Source: Suillus spraguei (Eukaryota; Basidiomycota; Agaricomycetes; Boletales; Suillaceae). Taken from it: a stretch of 64,000 nucleotides of DNA. The notes under the pieces are model-generated. The model saw only the letters and a program-made list of their open reading frames with translations. It was not told where the DNA came from and searched no databases. The stretch is taken from the NCBI GenBank assembly GCA_016800925.1, contig JABCPU010000155.1, positions 62,001 through 126,000 of the forward strand, read 5' to 3'. Below are positions 44,435-56,639 of the stretch, piece by piece; the stretch's first letter is position 1, and each line of letters begins with the position of its first letter. The translations under genes and the position numbers were made by a program.

Positions 44435-45752
44435 TGTACGAATTCAAGGTCAACCCAGCTCGAATGGAGAAGATCCACCCAATCCGCCACAATCCAAAGT
44501 GGAAGCCGGACGTCGAATTACAGATAGCGAGGAAGAAGAAGGAAGCAGCCGACGAAGATGAGCTGGCGAGGGAAGAGATCCGAGTATACTCAGACGGTTC
44601 GGCCATAGATGGAGGAGTAGGGGCAGCGGCCATTCTCATGCGAGACGGAGAGGTAAAAGACGAACTAAGGTTTTATCTGGGGAAGGATAGCGAGCACACG
44701 GTATATGAGGGAGAGCTAGTGGGGATGATTCTAGCGGTGGAGCTGATTAGAAGAGCAGGAGGGGGAGAATCAATGGCACTGGGGGTGGACAACCAGGCGG
44801 CAATTCGCGCAACGAAAGCATTCAATTCGCAACCCGGACACCACCTAATGGACACCTTTCACGACAGTCTCCGTGAAATCATCCCAGACAACAATGGCAA
44901 AAGGCTGGTGGTGAGATGGACGCCAGGCCATGTAGGAATACCGGGGAACGAGAAGGCAGATGAGAGGGCAAAAAGGGCAGCAAGGAAAGACGTCTCGGAG
45001 GGGAGACTCCTCCCAAAGTCTCTAAGGACGGCAGCGAAGGATCCCATCACGCTACCAATCAGCAAATCGTCCACACTCCAGCAGTTTCGAGAGCGAATCA
45101 AGGAAGAAGCAGCAAAGGTCATGCACCTTTCCCCCCGTTTCGCTGCCTTACAGACCATAGACCCAACCGCTCCGTCGAAACACTTCGCAGGACTCATTGA
45201 TCAATTCCCGCGTCGTCACAGCTCGCTTCTCTTCCAGCTCAGAACAGGACACATTCCTCTCAACAAACACCTACACCGTATAGCGAAGTCAGAAACAGCA
45301 ACATGCCAACAATGCAACGAAGGAAACGAGTCAGTCCATCACTTCCTTCTCACCTGCCCAGCATACACCAGACAACGCAACATACTCAGACAAGAACTAG
45401 GAACGAGAGCGCACCATGTGAAGCACATTCTCAATGACGCTGAATGTCTAAAGCCACTGTTCACATTCATAGCCAAAACGAAAAGATTCGAGCCAACCTT
45501 CGGAGACGTATCACCACCAAAGGACAAGAACGACAAAAACAGCTAGACGCACCCCAATCCCTGTAACAACCCCCCCTTTCACCTTAAGCTGGTGTTAACG
45601 TCCGCGCCTCGGCCAGGACCATTGAACACGACCCAACATCCACGGACACGCACATATGCATCAATTAGAGTAAATACCGCATGTAATGTCTATCATAGGG
45701 CTCCGCCCCAACGGACACAAAACAAGGATTCAAAAAAAAATAATAATAATAA
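44435..45752 (+). mobile_element. 5'-truncated LINE (RNase H part and 3' UTR)
   Basis: It starts within the region before RNase H and ends with an A-rich tail then (AAT) repeats at 45731-45752. The 3' UTR block 'catagggctccgccccaacg' matches that of the full-length LINE. It is bracketed by an 11-bp duplication. The truncation is the usual outcome of aborted target-primed reverse transcription. Confidence 0.85.
44464..45546 (+). pseudogene. LINE ORF2 C-terminus, intact RNase H domain
   Basis: A 360-codon frame with no stop; the ORF lacks its endonuclease and reverse transcriptase. RNase H catalytic residues are all visible: Asp in YSDGSAIDGG, Glu in YEGELVGM, Asp in GVDNQAA, and His/Asp in WTPGHVGIPGNEKADE. 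The C-terminal knuckle is CQQCNEGNESVHHFLLTC. The protein ends in FGDVSPPKDKNDKNS. There is no own promoter, and the first ATG (44464) is internal to the original protein, so expression is doubtful. The open frame shows this copy is younger than the one at 1891-8743, or has escaped mutation. Confidence 0.8.
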
Positions 45753-45763
45753 TAATAGATGCT
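45753..45763. repeat. LINE target-site duplication, right copy
   Basis: TAATAGATGCT, following the A-rich tail. Confidence 0.75.
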
Positions 45764-46400
45764 GGGATCTAAGCTTTCGTAAAGTTAAAGATGATCATTC
45801 GTCAATATGTCAATCGTGGTTGCTCAGACGGACATAATTAGCACACAACGACGATATGAACGATGGTAAATATGTCGAGGGGATCTGTTACATTCATCGG
45901 GAATCAGATCGCTGATTTTGACGAACATCCATATTGGGCAGAATATCGAGTGTATATTGCAGATGCGTGTGGAAAGTACATGAGACGTGGTGAGTGAAGA
46001 GGAGAGACGATAATAAAGGCTCCGAGCTGGAAGGCATTGGGCGCACCTGCAAGGTGTTAATAAGGTATCACAATTTTGGCGCGCATGTGTACTTCGAGCA
46101 AATAACGGCATCACCCACACAACTACAAATCGCGCCATCAGGTGCGTATCAAGGCCCTTGCAGCGATCTATTTCCGCCTGCCAAGAAGCTGTCAGAGTAA
46201 AACAAATACCATTGATATTGATGTGACTCACCCTGGAGCGAGGAGATGATAACTTGAAAGTATATCTTACTTGAAGTTATTATCTGCTCGCCCAGGTCGT
46301 ACATGATGCCTGAATAGTCTGACCCCAGACAGCTAATTCCACGTGTGGAAGACTGAAAGAAGAAGAATTGGGTACGACCTATGGAAGCTTGTGTGTGAAT
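45764..46400. repeat. Dispersed repeat module (continues the 44155 module)
   Basis: 45764-45920 completes the module interrupted by the LINE. 45894-46380 matches 1046-1560. No conserved ORF. Confidence 0.6.
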
Positions 46401-47640
46401 AAGTACTTACGAGATGTGAACCTCGGCACGAGCGGTGCTTGTGGCAGGTGATATCGTCGATGATCAATTCCTAGAGTATGGTATCGACTCATAGTAGTGG
46501 AGCAAGAAACAAATCACTTACAACTAGCCAAAAAAAAACAAGATATTCTAAACAAGCTGTCTCCAACATGCGCGCTGAATGCGGGATCTCGCATTGGAAC
46601 ATGCAAATCAGCATTATTTATGTGCGGGCGCAAGAAGTCGTATTACAAGACCATCCAAAAGCGCGCGTCTACAAATGAAACTTAGTTATTGGACCCAGTG
46701 GAGTGGCAAAAGGTACATACTATGTGACACTCAGATGGGTGTATGGACAGATTTAAATCTGTATGGTTGGTAAGAAGTGCTGGTATGGCAATGATGGTGG
46801 CCAGGATTACAGAGCAACGAACTGATTCTTGTTTAGAAATGACTAGAGGGTGGAGCGTGGGGATGAATTGGGAGATGTGAGCATCAATAAGTAGCGTTAT
46901 GTATTTGTGGAGGGGCGGTTGGAGCTTATGAAGTAAATGAACGGATGAGAATGAACGAAAACTGATTGTATTGACGGTGTTCAATCCTGCATCGAATATA
47001 AAGCAAGGGTCAATGGAGTATCTTCTACGTGGCGTACAAAGTCAAACGCAAGGTTGTAGATGATCGATTTCGACGATCTGCCGAAGGAGTTACTCGAGAC
47101 CATATATAATTTATTCTTGACGACACTATGAGAGTGGCGGGTGGGTAAAAAGAATTGTAGAGAAGTCCAACTAGTACTCAGTATTAAATGTTCAACGTTC
47201 AGGGCTGCCGCAGTACTTGAGAATGTCCTTGGGGGCGAGGAATTCAACGCCTGAACCAAGCCTCTGCTTGTTTCGACTCTCGGCAAACACCGCCGCATAG
47301 TGACGGAATCTAGGTTTAATCTAACAACTTCAAATCTGCTGTGAACGAACAGCAATCTCAAAGGCCTCGTATCTTTATTCATTTTGTACAGTGGCCTAAC
47401 CATCTTGAGCCTCCTATTCCAAAATTTTCCCTATCAGCAATGCTCTTGGTGACTTTACCGAACAATGAACATAGCCGGTGATCAACATATTTCGACAAGC
47501 AAACCTCAAGGCGCCTGCGACCACGCTGCACAGCGAACTTAACTCCCATTTACCTACATCATGGTCACCAAGATTAGATCTATTTCATCTGAGTTATATT
47601 CATTTCTCTGTGTCATGGTTTCTTGTTTGACTTCCCTGAT
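46401..47640. other. No supported gene
   Basis: A stretch at about 47010-47110 resembles 40660-40790 ('tggagtatcttc' block) and includes a short F-box-like peptide (DLPKELLETIYN) that stops after 23 codons. I see no full gene. Confidence 0.35.
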
Positions 47641-48097
47641 GCTGTTTCGTAGAATGGTCCTTATGCCATAAGATCAGTTGGAAGAGTTGTTACGCCACCT
47701 CGGGCTTGACCGAAGAGAGTGCCACAGGACCTGTGTTGGATCGATGAATCATTTCATATGGAATTCCTTGATTTATGTAAGCTCGCAGCAAGAACCAGGA
47801 GTTACCAACGACTGGAACTGTCTTGATGTTTGGGCGGTAGCTGCATGCTCAATACTAGTCTGCAAATCAAAACATACTTTGGTTCAATCGACAGCTTCTT
47901 CTTATTGCTTGGTTTCGCACCGCAATCCTTACTTCACCCAATCAAGGGTCTTGAGGCGTGATCAAATATCCATCAGCACATGTCATGACAATTTTGGCAA
48001 TAGAAGCGCTAAATGGTGGTATATCTAGCACGAATCCTGAATCGCTATACACCCCAACATTCTCCACTCGCTCTCACCCATCCCTCAGATTTCAAGT
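47641..48097 (+). promoter_or_regulatory. Upstream region of DUF6533 copy B
   Basis: It holds the leader blocks ('tgatttatgtaagctcgcag') and a CCAAT-like 'ttcacccaatcaagggtctt' at about 47932. The dyad element at about 48015 is degenerate ('ctagcacgaatcctgaatcg'). Confidence 0.45.
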
Positions 48098-49815
48098 ATG
48101 CCTCAAGTCTCAAATGATCCCATTTGGTGGCCGTTTATCAATTTGAATATATTTTTAAGCTATTGGACGGGTTCGTCATATCATTGTTGGTGATATCTCG
48201 GTATAATATTGACTTATGGTTTCGCAGCTGCCGCCGGCGTCGTGGTGATATACGATTGGGGTGAGCAGGTCAATTTTCGAAAACCGCTGATATTCTTATG
48301 ATATTTCCAGTGGTGACACTTGGACAAGAGGTGGGTAGACGTTATCATGAGAGCAGCCAACTCGCTGAGAACGGTGCTATGATAGATTGAACTGATCTGG
48401 GTGAGTGACGGTCCCATATCAGACGAAAGCAACAGAATTCCTGAAGTCGCAACAGCGGCAACGCTGGTCTCTCATAACTGTGCTGTACCTGGTGGTTCGT
48501 ACCTTCTGTTATACTATAGCGTGGTTGGCAGGATGTGCTGACTCCAACATGATCTAGATACGCTACATTGGAATACCATATTCTGTGTATGTTTTTAGGA
48601 CAAACATTGGTGCTATACTAATAACTCTCTCATTATCAGTGTCAACGTTCTGTGTATGTCTCATATGCACTGTGTTCGGCTCTTCTGACTGTCGCGCAGC
48701 GAGTATCCCATTTGTCTCGCCGACAGATATAGTGAGTATCTCGCAACAACCTCATTCCCGTCCAATGAATACATTTATATGCAGGGGGGGTGAGTAAATT
48801 TTTGACCATTGGACTTGGCCTAGCATAATAACTCAATAGGTGTGAGTCGGAGCTTTTGATCCTAGTACAAGGGAAATCACTAATATAATTGGGTGTTTCA
48901 GGCATTGTCATAAACTCCGTTTTAAATGGGACAAATGTGGTCATGGCTGCAATGTTGGGCGGTGAGTTACCCAGCAGCAATACTTCAGTGATATTGACTC
49001 AACTACCACATGATGCAAGTCATCATGATTACTCGGTTGTACGCCATGTATCAGAAATCCAGAATCATGCTCATTTTTCTGGTTATTATCTTCTTGGTTG
49101 TTAACATCGCCTGTGGAGTAATGGCGATAATAACACTCATGCATATCATGGCGGGTAAGCTTTACTTGTTGACTTCAAAAACACAACTCATTAGACGAAC
49201 ACAAGTGGAGTTAATGATCTCTGGTACATATATGTGCGATTATATATATGAGGGAAACTTCCAATTTCTGGCCACAATGCTGTGGGTGCTCAACACTATT
49301 TGGGAGGTCCTCGCACTGTGTCTTTCAGTCGGGATTGCTGTCAAATACTTCCGTGACCTGCGACGACTCGACCAATCAACAGGATCGACCATCGGAGACT
49401 GTTTCAAAGTGCTGATAAAATCTCACGTGCTTTATTTTGCAAGGTGAGCTTGCGATGTGAATGTGGTTATCTTTTCGGCTCAAGTTCTACACTGCCAGTT
49501 TTGCTGGTCTTTCTTGTTTCCAGCTTATTATTCTCTCTCCGAAGGTCTCGGTGCGCCAACCTATCGCTGAATTCTGCTTATAACCGCTGCTCATCATTTC
49601 TGTAGAATCCAAATAATATTAATACGCTAAAAATCGATGGTCCCCTTCAAGTTTTCTATAGTGTGCAGATGTTTGTGCTGGGACCACGCCTCATCCTTAG
49701 CGTTCGAGAATATAACGCAAAACTTGCGAACGACTCCGAGTCTGACGCAGAGATTAGTATGAATTCAGTTGTCTTCCAGAGGCGTGTACATGTATCAACT
49801 AGCAGTACTGTGTAG
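48098..49815 (+). CDS. DUF6533-type membrane protein, copy B (reads intact)
   Basis: ATG 48098 to TAG 49813-49815, about 335-340 residues in about 13 exons. Visible blocks: VVVIYDW / VVTLGQE / IELIW, RQRWSLITVLYLV, IRYIGIPYSV, a loop with MNTFICRGG, VIMITRLYAMYQKSRIMLIF, then LVIIFLVVNIACG, WEVLALCLSVGIAVKYFRDL, TGSTIGDCFKVLIKSHVLYF, SFAGLSCFQL, VQMFVLGPRLILSVREYNAK, ending RVHVSTSSTV. A G-run at 48784-48790 is three bases longer than in other copies, which adds one Gly and keeps the frame. Against copy E many changes are conservative. The tail has a short insertion (ESDAEI). Membrane location is clear from the hydrophobic segments; the function is not known to me. Confidence 0.78.
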
Positions 49816-51394
49816 TCAAATGCTTGCCGAGTATGCTGCAGGGAGGATTCATCGTGGTATTTATTTCAGTTATGGTATTTCAAAGTATATTTAAGACGAG
49901 GTTGATGTAGACAGACGATGAATTCAAGGAGGTGACCGCAAAGTATGAAGTCCAGATCGCTGATGCTAATGACTCACAGTTTGCCTCCATATGAACCACG
50001 GAGAATGAATTGCGCGGACTTGTGGCTCGACTGTATGTCTCTACTAATCGAGAACGAGCATGGCAAAGATATGAGGTGGGAATCAGAGGGTCAGAGCTTC
50101 AAATCAGATTGAAGAGTCATTGCACCTGTCAAACTATTAATGAGGTATAGACCACGTTTTTCTGAAATTTCGTTCAGATACACATCATGATCATGGACAT
50201 TGAAGTCGGACCATCATTGTGTTGCGCACATGCAACTGGAAATTGGCATTGGGTTTGCGATGCTTTGACAGATGATCTGTGATATTGTGTCGAAATTAAG
50301 CAAAATATGAGTTCTTTGTTCCAGAACGGACTATAACTTGTTTCTGTGTGGAAGATATCTTGTCCCGTCATAGAGTACGGATTGTGACATCATGTGACTT
50401 GTTTGCATTTGCTGTTTTATGTAATAGTACTCTAACGCATGAAACGCAGACAAAGTTTTTCCAGGTCACCAAACTTATATCAATCACCGGCATTCTACCA
50501 TCGAGAAGATGACATCGACACCATCATGGCTATTGTATTCAACAAATGACTCGATCACACATGAGTCGAGATGTATCTGCTAGTGCAATCATGCGCTATT
50601 TCCCCTTCGACATGGTATGGATAGTGTCTTGTATTTAATAGATATCAATCACACAGCATTCGGAGTCGAGATGTATGTACTAGTGCGACATGTGACGCAT
50701 CAAGTGTATGATGCATTCAACATGATGGTGTGCTTTGTATTGTGCTAATTCGCTCGTATGCCAGTGCTTACCATAGCTGTTCATTGCTTTGATATACTAG
50801 CCGAATGATTCAAGTGTACAAGGCAACAGATAAAGTGAGTTATATCTACTCCGCTTTGACTCACTCTGTGCCACGGTTTCCTGTCTGACTTTTCTGGTGC
50901 TATGCCGCAGAATGACCCTTATGCCATAAGGGCATTTGGAGGAGCTGTTACGCCTCGGGCACGACCGAAGAAAGAGCACATGCTTGTTTTGATCACATCA
51001 TACTTTGACCTGTGTAAGATTGATGACTACATGATTTCTTACGGAACTCCTCGATTTATGCAAGCTTGCAGCAACAACACCCTGCACATGACATTAGAAA
51101 TACGTTATCAACATCACCGATGACTAAACTTTCCTGATGTTCAAGTCGCCGCATGGTTGGTACTGGTCTGTAAATCAAAATCTACTTTGATTCAACCGAA
51201 AGCTTCCTCATTTCGCTTGGTTTCGCACCGCAATACTTTTTTCACCCAATCAAGGGTCCTGAGAGGGAATCAAATGTCCATCACCATCACGCCGGTTTGG
51301 GCGATAGAAGTGCTGAGCGGTGGTACATCTAGCACGAACGCTGGATTGATTTACACCCCAATGCTCCCCATTCACTCATACCCATCCGTCGAAT
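49816..51394. other. Inter-gene module between copies B and C
   Basis: 49980-50200 repeats 3' flank blocks; 50395-50480 matches 12660-12740. 50795-51120 carries the leader: a potential spliceable unit starting ATG 50806 (MIQVYKATDK), GTGAGT donor, CAG acceptor at 50909 and a basic stretch PRARPKKEHM. 51180-51394 is the proximal promoter. No independent gene is certain. Confidence 0.45.
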
Positions 51395-51862
51395 ATGCCC
51401 GTAGTCTCAAACGATCCCAGTTGGTGGCCGACGATCAGTTCGAATATGTTTTCCAGCTATTGGATAGGTTCGTCATATCCGACAGTTGCTTATGTCTCGA
51501 TCTAACATTGACCGGTGGTTTCGCAGTTGCTGCTGGCGTTGTGGTGGTATACGACTGGGGTGAGCAGGACTCCCACATCAGAAAAAAATAATGGAATAGA
51601 ATGGATTTGTGACAGAGACAACACTAGTCTCTCATGACTGTGCTGTACCTGGTTGTTCGTACCTCATGTCGTATGATAGCGGGATTGGCAAGTTGTGCCG
51701 ACCCCGAAATGTTTAGATACGCTATATTGGAATATCATATTCTGTGTATGTTTTAAATTTAGGACAAAAAATTGGCGTCATATTAATAACTCTCTCAAGA
51801 CCAGTATCAACGTTCTGCGTATGTCTCATATGCACTGTATTCGATTGTTCTGACAGCTAGCG
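51395..51862 (+). pseudogene. DUF6533 copy C, truncated
   Basis: The first exon (MPVVSNDPSWWPTISSNMFS) and the VVVVYDW exon are present. The exons for LTLGQE and IELIW are missing: the GTGAGCAG donor is fused to the later 'catcagaaaaaaa' intron text. The next exon has CAC TAG in place of the conserved CGC TGG. After a short exon-7 stretch it stops near 51862, where sequence from the leader of the next unit begins ('tgcgagcttgtgcaagaac'). The right half of the gene was therefore lost by recombination between units. Confidence 0.8.
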
Positions 51863-51921
51863 GCGATTTCTGCGAGCTTGTGCAAGAACACTGAACATGG
51901 GATTGGAAACAAGTTGCCGAC

Positions 51922-52232
51922 TATCAAAATATGTTCCTCTTATCTATCATTACATACTTATCATACACGTTTCATCCACGTTCATATTTTCGTTCTCCGT
52001 TCAAACGATCCTCTAATATTCAGCGTCCATAGAATTCTTTTCCCTCAGTCTTTCCAACTAAGACTGAGGTGAGCTACTTACTACGACTTGAACATCATAC
52101 TTAGTACTAACGATGTATAGTTCTCACTCTCTCTCGTTTCTAGGTATGAACCTGTCATAGTGGAGTCTTTCCAACTAAGACTGAGTTCTCACTCTCTCTC
52201 GTTTCTAGTCCGAGCCTCTTCAGATCTTCACA
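51922..52232. mobile_element. 311-bp insertion in the leader of copy D, possible 5-bp duplication
   Basis: The leader that is continuous in copies E and F ('gttgccgacatcaccaacg') is split here. CCGAC occurs at 51917-51921 and again at 52233-52237. Inside are direct repeats of 'agtctttccaactaagactg' (52052, 52165) and 'ttctcactctctctcgtttc' (52122, 52185). The ends do not form clear inverted repeats. Confidence 0.5.
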
Positions 52233-52503
52233 CCGACATCACCAACGTGTGCAACTTTCCTGATGTACAAGTAGCCGCATGCTTAACACTGGTCTCCAAA
52301 TCAAAATCTAGTTTGATTCAATCAAGAGCTTCCTCTTTTTGCTTGACTTTGCACCGCAATACTTATTTTACCCAATCAAGGGTCTTGACACAGGATCGGA
52401 TGTCCATCTCCATCATGCTGGTTTGAACGGTGGTATATCTAGCACAAACGCTAAATTGCTATACCCTCAACACTCCCCACTCGCTCACACCCATCTCTCG
52501 AAT

Positions 52504-54211
52504 ATGACCGTAGTCTCAAATGATCCAATTTGGTGGCCGATCATCAGTTGGCATATGTCTTTCAGCCATTGGACATGTTCGCCGTGTCAGTTGGTGATGT
52601 CTCGATCTAACATCGGCTTGCGGTTTTGCAGTTGCCGCTGCCGCTGTAGTGGTATACGATTTGAGTGAGCAGAACAAGTGTTCGACAATTGCTCATATTT
52701 TCATGGTAATGATAATTCCAGTACTGACACTTGGAGAAGAGGTAGGTCGGTGCTATTGCCGGAGTAACTTGCTTGCTAAGAATTGTGTCACAGGTTGAAC
52801 TGATCTGGGTGAGTGACAGAGTCCCATATCACGAAAAACAACATAATATAATGAATTCGTGACAGAGAACGCTGGTCTCTCATGACTGTGGTGTACCTGG
52901 CAGTTCGTACCTCATGTTATACTATAGCATTATTGGCAAGTTGTGCTGACTACAAATGTGATAGATACGCTATATTGGAATACTATACAATGTGTATGTT
53001 TTTGAGGCCAACAAATTGATGCTTTACTAATAACTCTCTCGTCATCAGTATCTATATTCTGCGTATGTCTCATATGCACTGTCTTCGATTTTTCTGACTG
53101 GCGGCACGCAGCAATTATGCCACCGGTATCGCTTACAGATGCAGTGAGTATTCTGCAACCATCTCATTCCTATCCGATGAACACATTCATATGTAGATGT
53201 GAGTGAGATTTTGACGATAGAACTTGCCTCGATATAATGACTCGATAGGTGTGAGTCGAGTGTTTGGTCCTAGTACGAGGGTGATCACTAATTGGGTGTT
53301 TCAGGCACTACCATGTACAATATTGTAACCTGGATAAGTGTGGTCGTATTTACCATGTTGGGCAGTGAGCTACCCAGCTGCAATACTTCACTGATATTGA
53401 CTCGACTGCTACATGATGCAAGTCATCATGATTGCTCGGTTACATGCCATGTATCAGAGATCTAGAATCATGCTTATTTTCCTTGTTGCTATGTCACTGG
53501 CTGTTAACATCGCCTGTGGAACATTGACAGCAATAGGATCCAAGTATATTGTAGGGGGTAAGCTTCGCTTGTTCACTTGAAGAACACAGCTCATTTTGAC
53601 AAACACCAGAGGAACTGATACTCTCTGGTGCACATATCTGCGGTTATCCAAATTTGGGGAACTTCAGACTTCTGTCTTCAATGTTCTGGGTACTCAACAC
53701 TGTGTGGGAGGTCCTCGCACTGTGTCTTTCAGTCTTTATTACTGTGAAACACCTCCGTGACCTGCGACGATGCGGTCTATCGACAGGATCGACCATCGGG
53801 GACTGTTTCCAAGTGCTGATGAAATATCACGTGCTTTATTTTACAAGGTAAGCTTGTAATATGAATCTGGCTTTATCTACCGCTCAAGCTCTGTATGTGC
53901 TAGTTTTGTTTGTGTCTCTTGCATGGAACTTATCATTTACTCTCCAATCGTAGTGCATCCATCTGTTGCTCACATCTGCTTGTAACCACTGTTGATCATT
54001 GTCGTAGATGTCATCTTATATTGGAAGTCAGATATTTTACGGGACTCTTTCAATCTTAGTTGACCTGCAGATATTTGTGCTGGGACCGCGCCTCATTCTT
54101 AGTGTTCGAGAATATCACGCAAAACTTGTGGTCAACTCTGACGCAAAAACTAGCATGAATTCCATTGTCTTTCAGGAGCGTGTACATATTTCAACCAGCA
54201 GTACTGTGTAG
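52504..54211 (+). pseudogene. DUF6533 copy D (2-nt deletion)
   Basis: ATG 52504 to TAG 54209-54211. Most exons are open and close to copy E: VVVYDL / LTLGEE / VELIW, IRYIGILYNV, IARLHAMYQRSRIMLI, WEVLALCLSVFITVKHLRDL, TGSTIGDCFQVLMKYHVLYF, LQIFVLGPRLILSVREYHAK. At about 52867 the exon that should read RQRWSLMT has lost two bases (AGGCAACGC became AGAACGC), which shifts the frame before the first conserved RY motif. An alternative acceptor that repairs the frame was not found. It is likely a recent pseudogene or carries a sequence error. Confidence 0.75.
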
Positions 54212-56001
54212 AGAAATGCTTGCCTGGTGTTCTACAAGGAGGAGATATTTTGTCGAGGGGCCATCATAGTATTTATGCAAGGTGTTTCAAAGTATATTTA
54301 AGACATGGTTTATGTAGACAATCTCATTTCTTGGTGCATTGGTGTTAAAATTCGGGGTGTAGGACTACACAATGAAAATAATAACTGAAGAATCTTGTTT
54401 GCCTGAGCTCTGTCAAACGAGTAAGGAGGAGAAATACATGTGGTTACAGTGAACCGTGAAGCCTAGATGCGCTGAAAAGTCACCGGTACCTGGATGCATG
54501 TTCATCCATCTGGGCCATTGAGAATGAATTGTGTGGACTCATGGCTCGACTGTATGCCTCTACCACGAATGGATATAGCAAGGGGCCGAGATGAGGTGTG
54601 CTGAGCAAGGAGTGGAGAATCGGAGCTTAAGTTAGAAGACCTCAACCGTGCCTCTCAAACTCTATTAATGTCAGGGTATCGTGTCGCACGATCGTAGGGA
54701 TGTGCGTATGCGACTGCAGTGATATATCAAATGAATCAAGGCAGGACGATAGGAGATCAGACATGATTAATATGAAGATTCCAGGTATCAATGGAAACAC
54801 GAGGTGTGTATCGATGGCGGAGAGTTGTCTTTTATGGAGGGAAGGCTTGGATATGAAGCTTGGGTGTTCGAATATGGATATGGACAAAGTCCAACCCCAC
54901 ACTTGATGGAAGCACGATGGAATCGGATGATAGAACAGATGCCGAGCTAGATAAGGCTAAATCCACCTTTCGCAATGTCAAACATGTCAGACGTACATTA
55001 CAACACGATGACACGAACGATAAATTATGTCAAGAGGATCTGTTGCATTCATCGCCGATCAGATCGCCGATTTTGTTCGGACTCCAAGTTTTGTGGTTGA
55101 CACTTTTCATTTGATTTATCTAAATAGATGGAATTCTCAACGAATGTAACATGATAGAATTTGACTTTGAACTTACATGTTTGGTTCAAGCCGTTCATGG
55201 GAAGCGTTGGAGTGGCCGACACTGCAGGGTGGTGTGCCGCTTCAGAATTGAGTACTTAGAATGCATATAAGTATAAGAAGAATCCTTGGATTTAGAAGCA
55301 GGATGTCATGTTACTGTTGATTTTCTTGGCAATTACTTGTGGCGATTTGGCGTAGATCACCAGGTCAGTTTTCGTTGCGGACGTTACTAGCACGACCTAA
55401 GTTAGCGAATTCTTGGCGAAATGTATGATCTCTCGGCAAACACCGAAGGTCAAAGGCCCTACTCTTTCATGTACTATGTTTGGTGCGCAATATACTTGAT
55501 GTTATCAGTTCATCGTGTCCAGTACCACTTGTCATCAGCCTCCTGCTTCAAAATTGCTAGTTCTTTTTCTATCTCTACATAATTAGCGGTGCTTTTGGTA
55601 CTTTACTGAACACAGCCAGTGATCAATATGCAAGCAAGTCTCAAGACGTCTGCAACCACTGCGAAATTAACACAGCCAGGTCTCCCACTCACCTACACCT
55701 TCTCTAAGAGGTCCATCTCCTCTAACCCTCGCTGTATTTGGTACGTTGATCGAGCTATAACTATAATTCGCTATTCACATTTGCACCATCACATCTTTCA
55801 GGTCTTCTGTGCGCATATTCTACATCCCTTTCGACAAGGTTATTTGACGATGCTCTCGGCACTCATTTTCATTTCTTCTCAACTACCGTCTAGAGAAATA
55901 TTAAGACCTTGGTTCATTGCCGCGATGGTGTATTCGACAGGTAAGTATATCACAACTTTCAAGTATTTAACGTCCCATGGCACTGACCTGAGCCAACACA
56001 G
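54212..56001. repeat. 3' flank and dispersed modules after copy D
   Basis: 54430-54700 is the 3' flank shared with E and F. 54715-55130 matches the module at 12340 and 36125. 55045-55300 has short blocks of the 1046 module. From 55300 to 56001 I see only short frames, including a 150-codon ORF from 55619 without recognisable motif. Confidence 0.5.
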
Positions 56002-56196
56002 GACCTACACGAAACCTCTGAAGCCGAGACAGTGGCTGCGAAAGTCAAGCTTCCCACTATCGGACACCTAAACGTCAACATCAAAGTCCACAGGAAGTGT
56101 TTATCGATCTTTCCAGATTTCAAGCGCTTGGAGAACGATAAGAAGGTCAGATATACGGTGCAGGAATATTCATATGGTAACTTTTCTATGACATAG
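56002..56196 (+). pseudogene. Unrecognised exon, paralogue of 17577-17747
   Basis: After an AG acceptor at 56001, the frame reads DLHETSEAETVAAKVKLP then HLNVNIKVHRKCLSIF, and stops at 56194-56196 (64 codons). The intron upstream (about 55942-56001) is also shared with the copy at 17.75 kb. I do not recognise the family. Confidence 0.4.
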
Positions 56197-56639
56197 TAAT
56201 TGCATCGTCCAGCATGAGGATGTCTGTGTGAAGTTGGAGAAAAGGAATTCTAGAATACTTGCTTCATCGCGTAAAGATGCGATGCTATCTACATGTTTCG
56301 ACATATGGCTGGTTCAAATTTGTCCTATGAATGAGGATTCTGAAGTAATGGTGCGTCTGTACGATAATGGATACCCCACCTGATCTTTTGACTCAAAGTA
56401 CATCAACTATATTTTGACTGCTGACCAGTGTCTTGCTCGTCACTCGAAGATGGCTCAGCTCTTCCGACCGAATCTTGGCTTTGCATCAGTCTACTTGCTC
56501 GTCGGCTCAGCTCTTCCGACCGAATCTTGGCTGTGCTCCACTTTAGACGGTAATTTTCGAAGAGCGCAGGTCAGATACTACGAGGAGTAATAAGAGAGGG
56601 TGAAACGATGCTCAATCTTAAACTGCCTGCATGGCTTTC

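Noticed and set aside
47062..47133. F-box-like peptide DLPKELLETIYN
   Set aside because: Only 23 codons, no leucine-rich repeats or further exons follow, and the related block at 40.7 kb does not keep the frame.
55619..56071. 150-codon ORF on the plus strand
   Set aside because: It crosses a shared intron border at 56001, overlaps the better-supported exon in another frame, and shows no motif.
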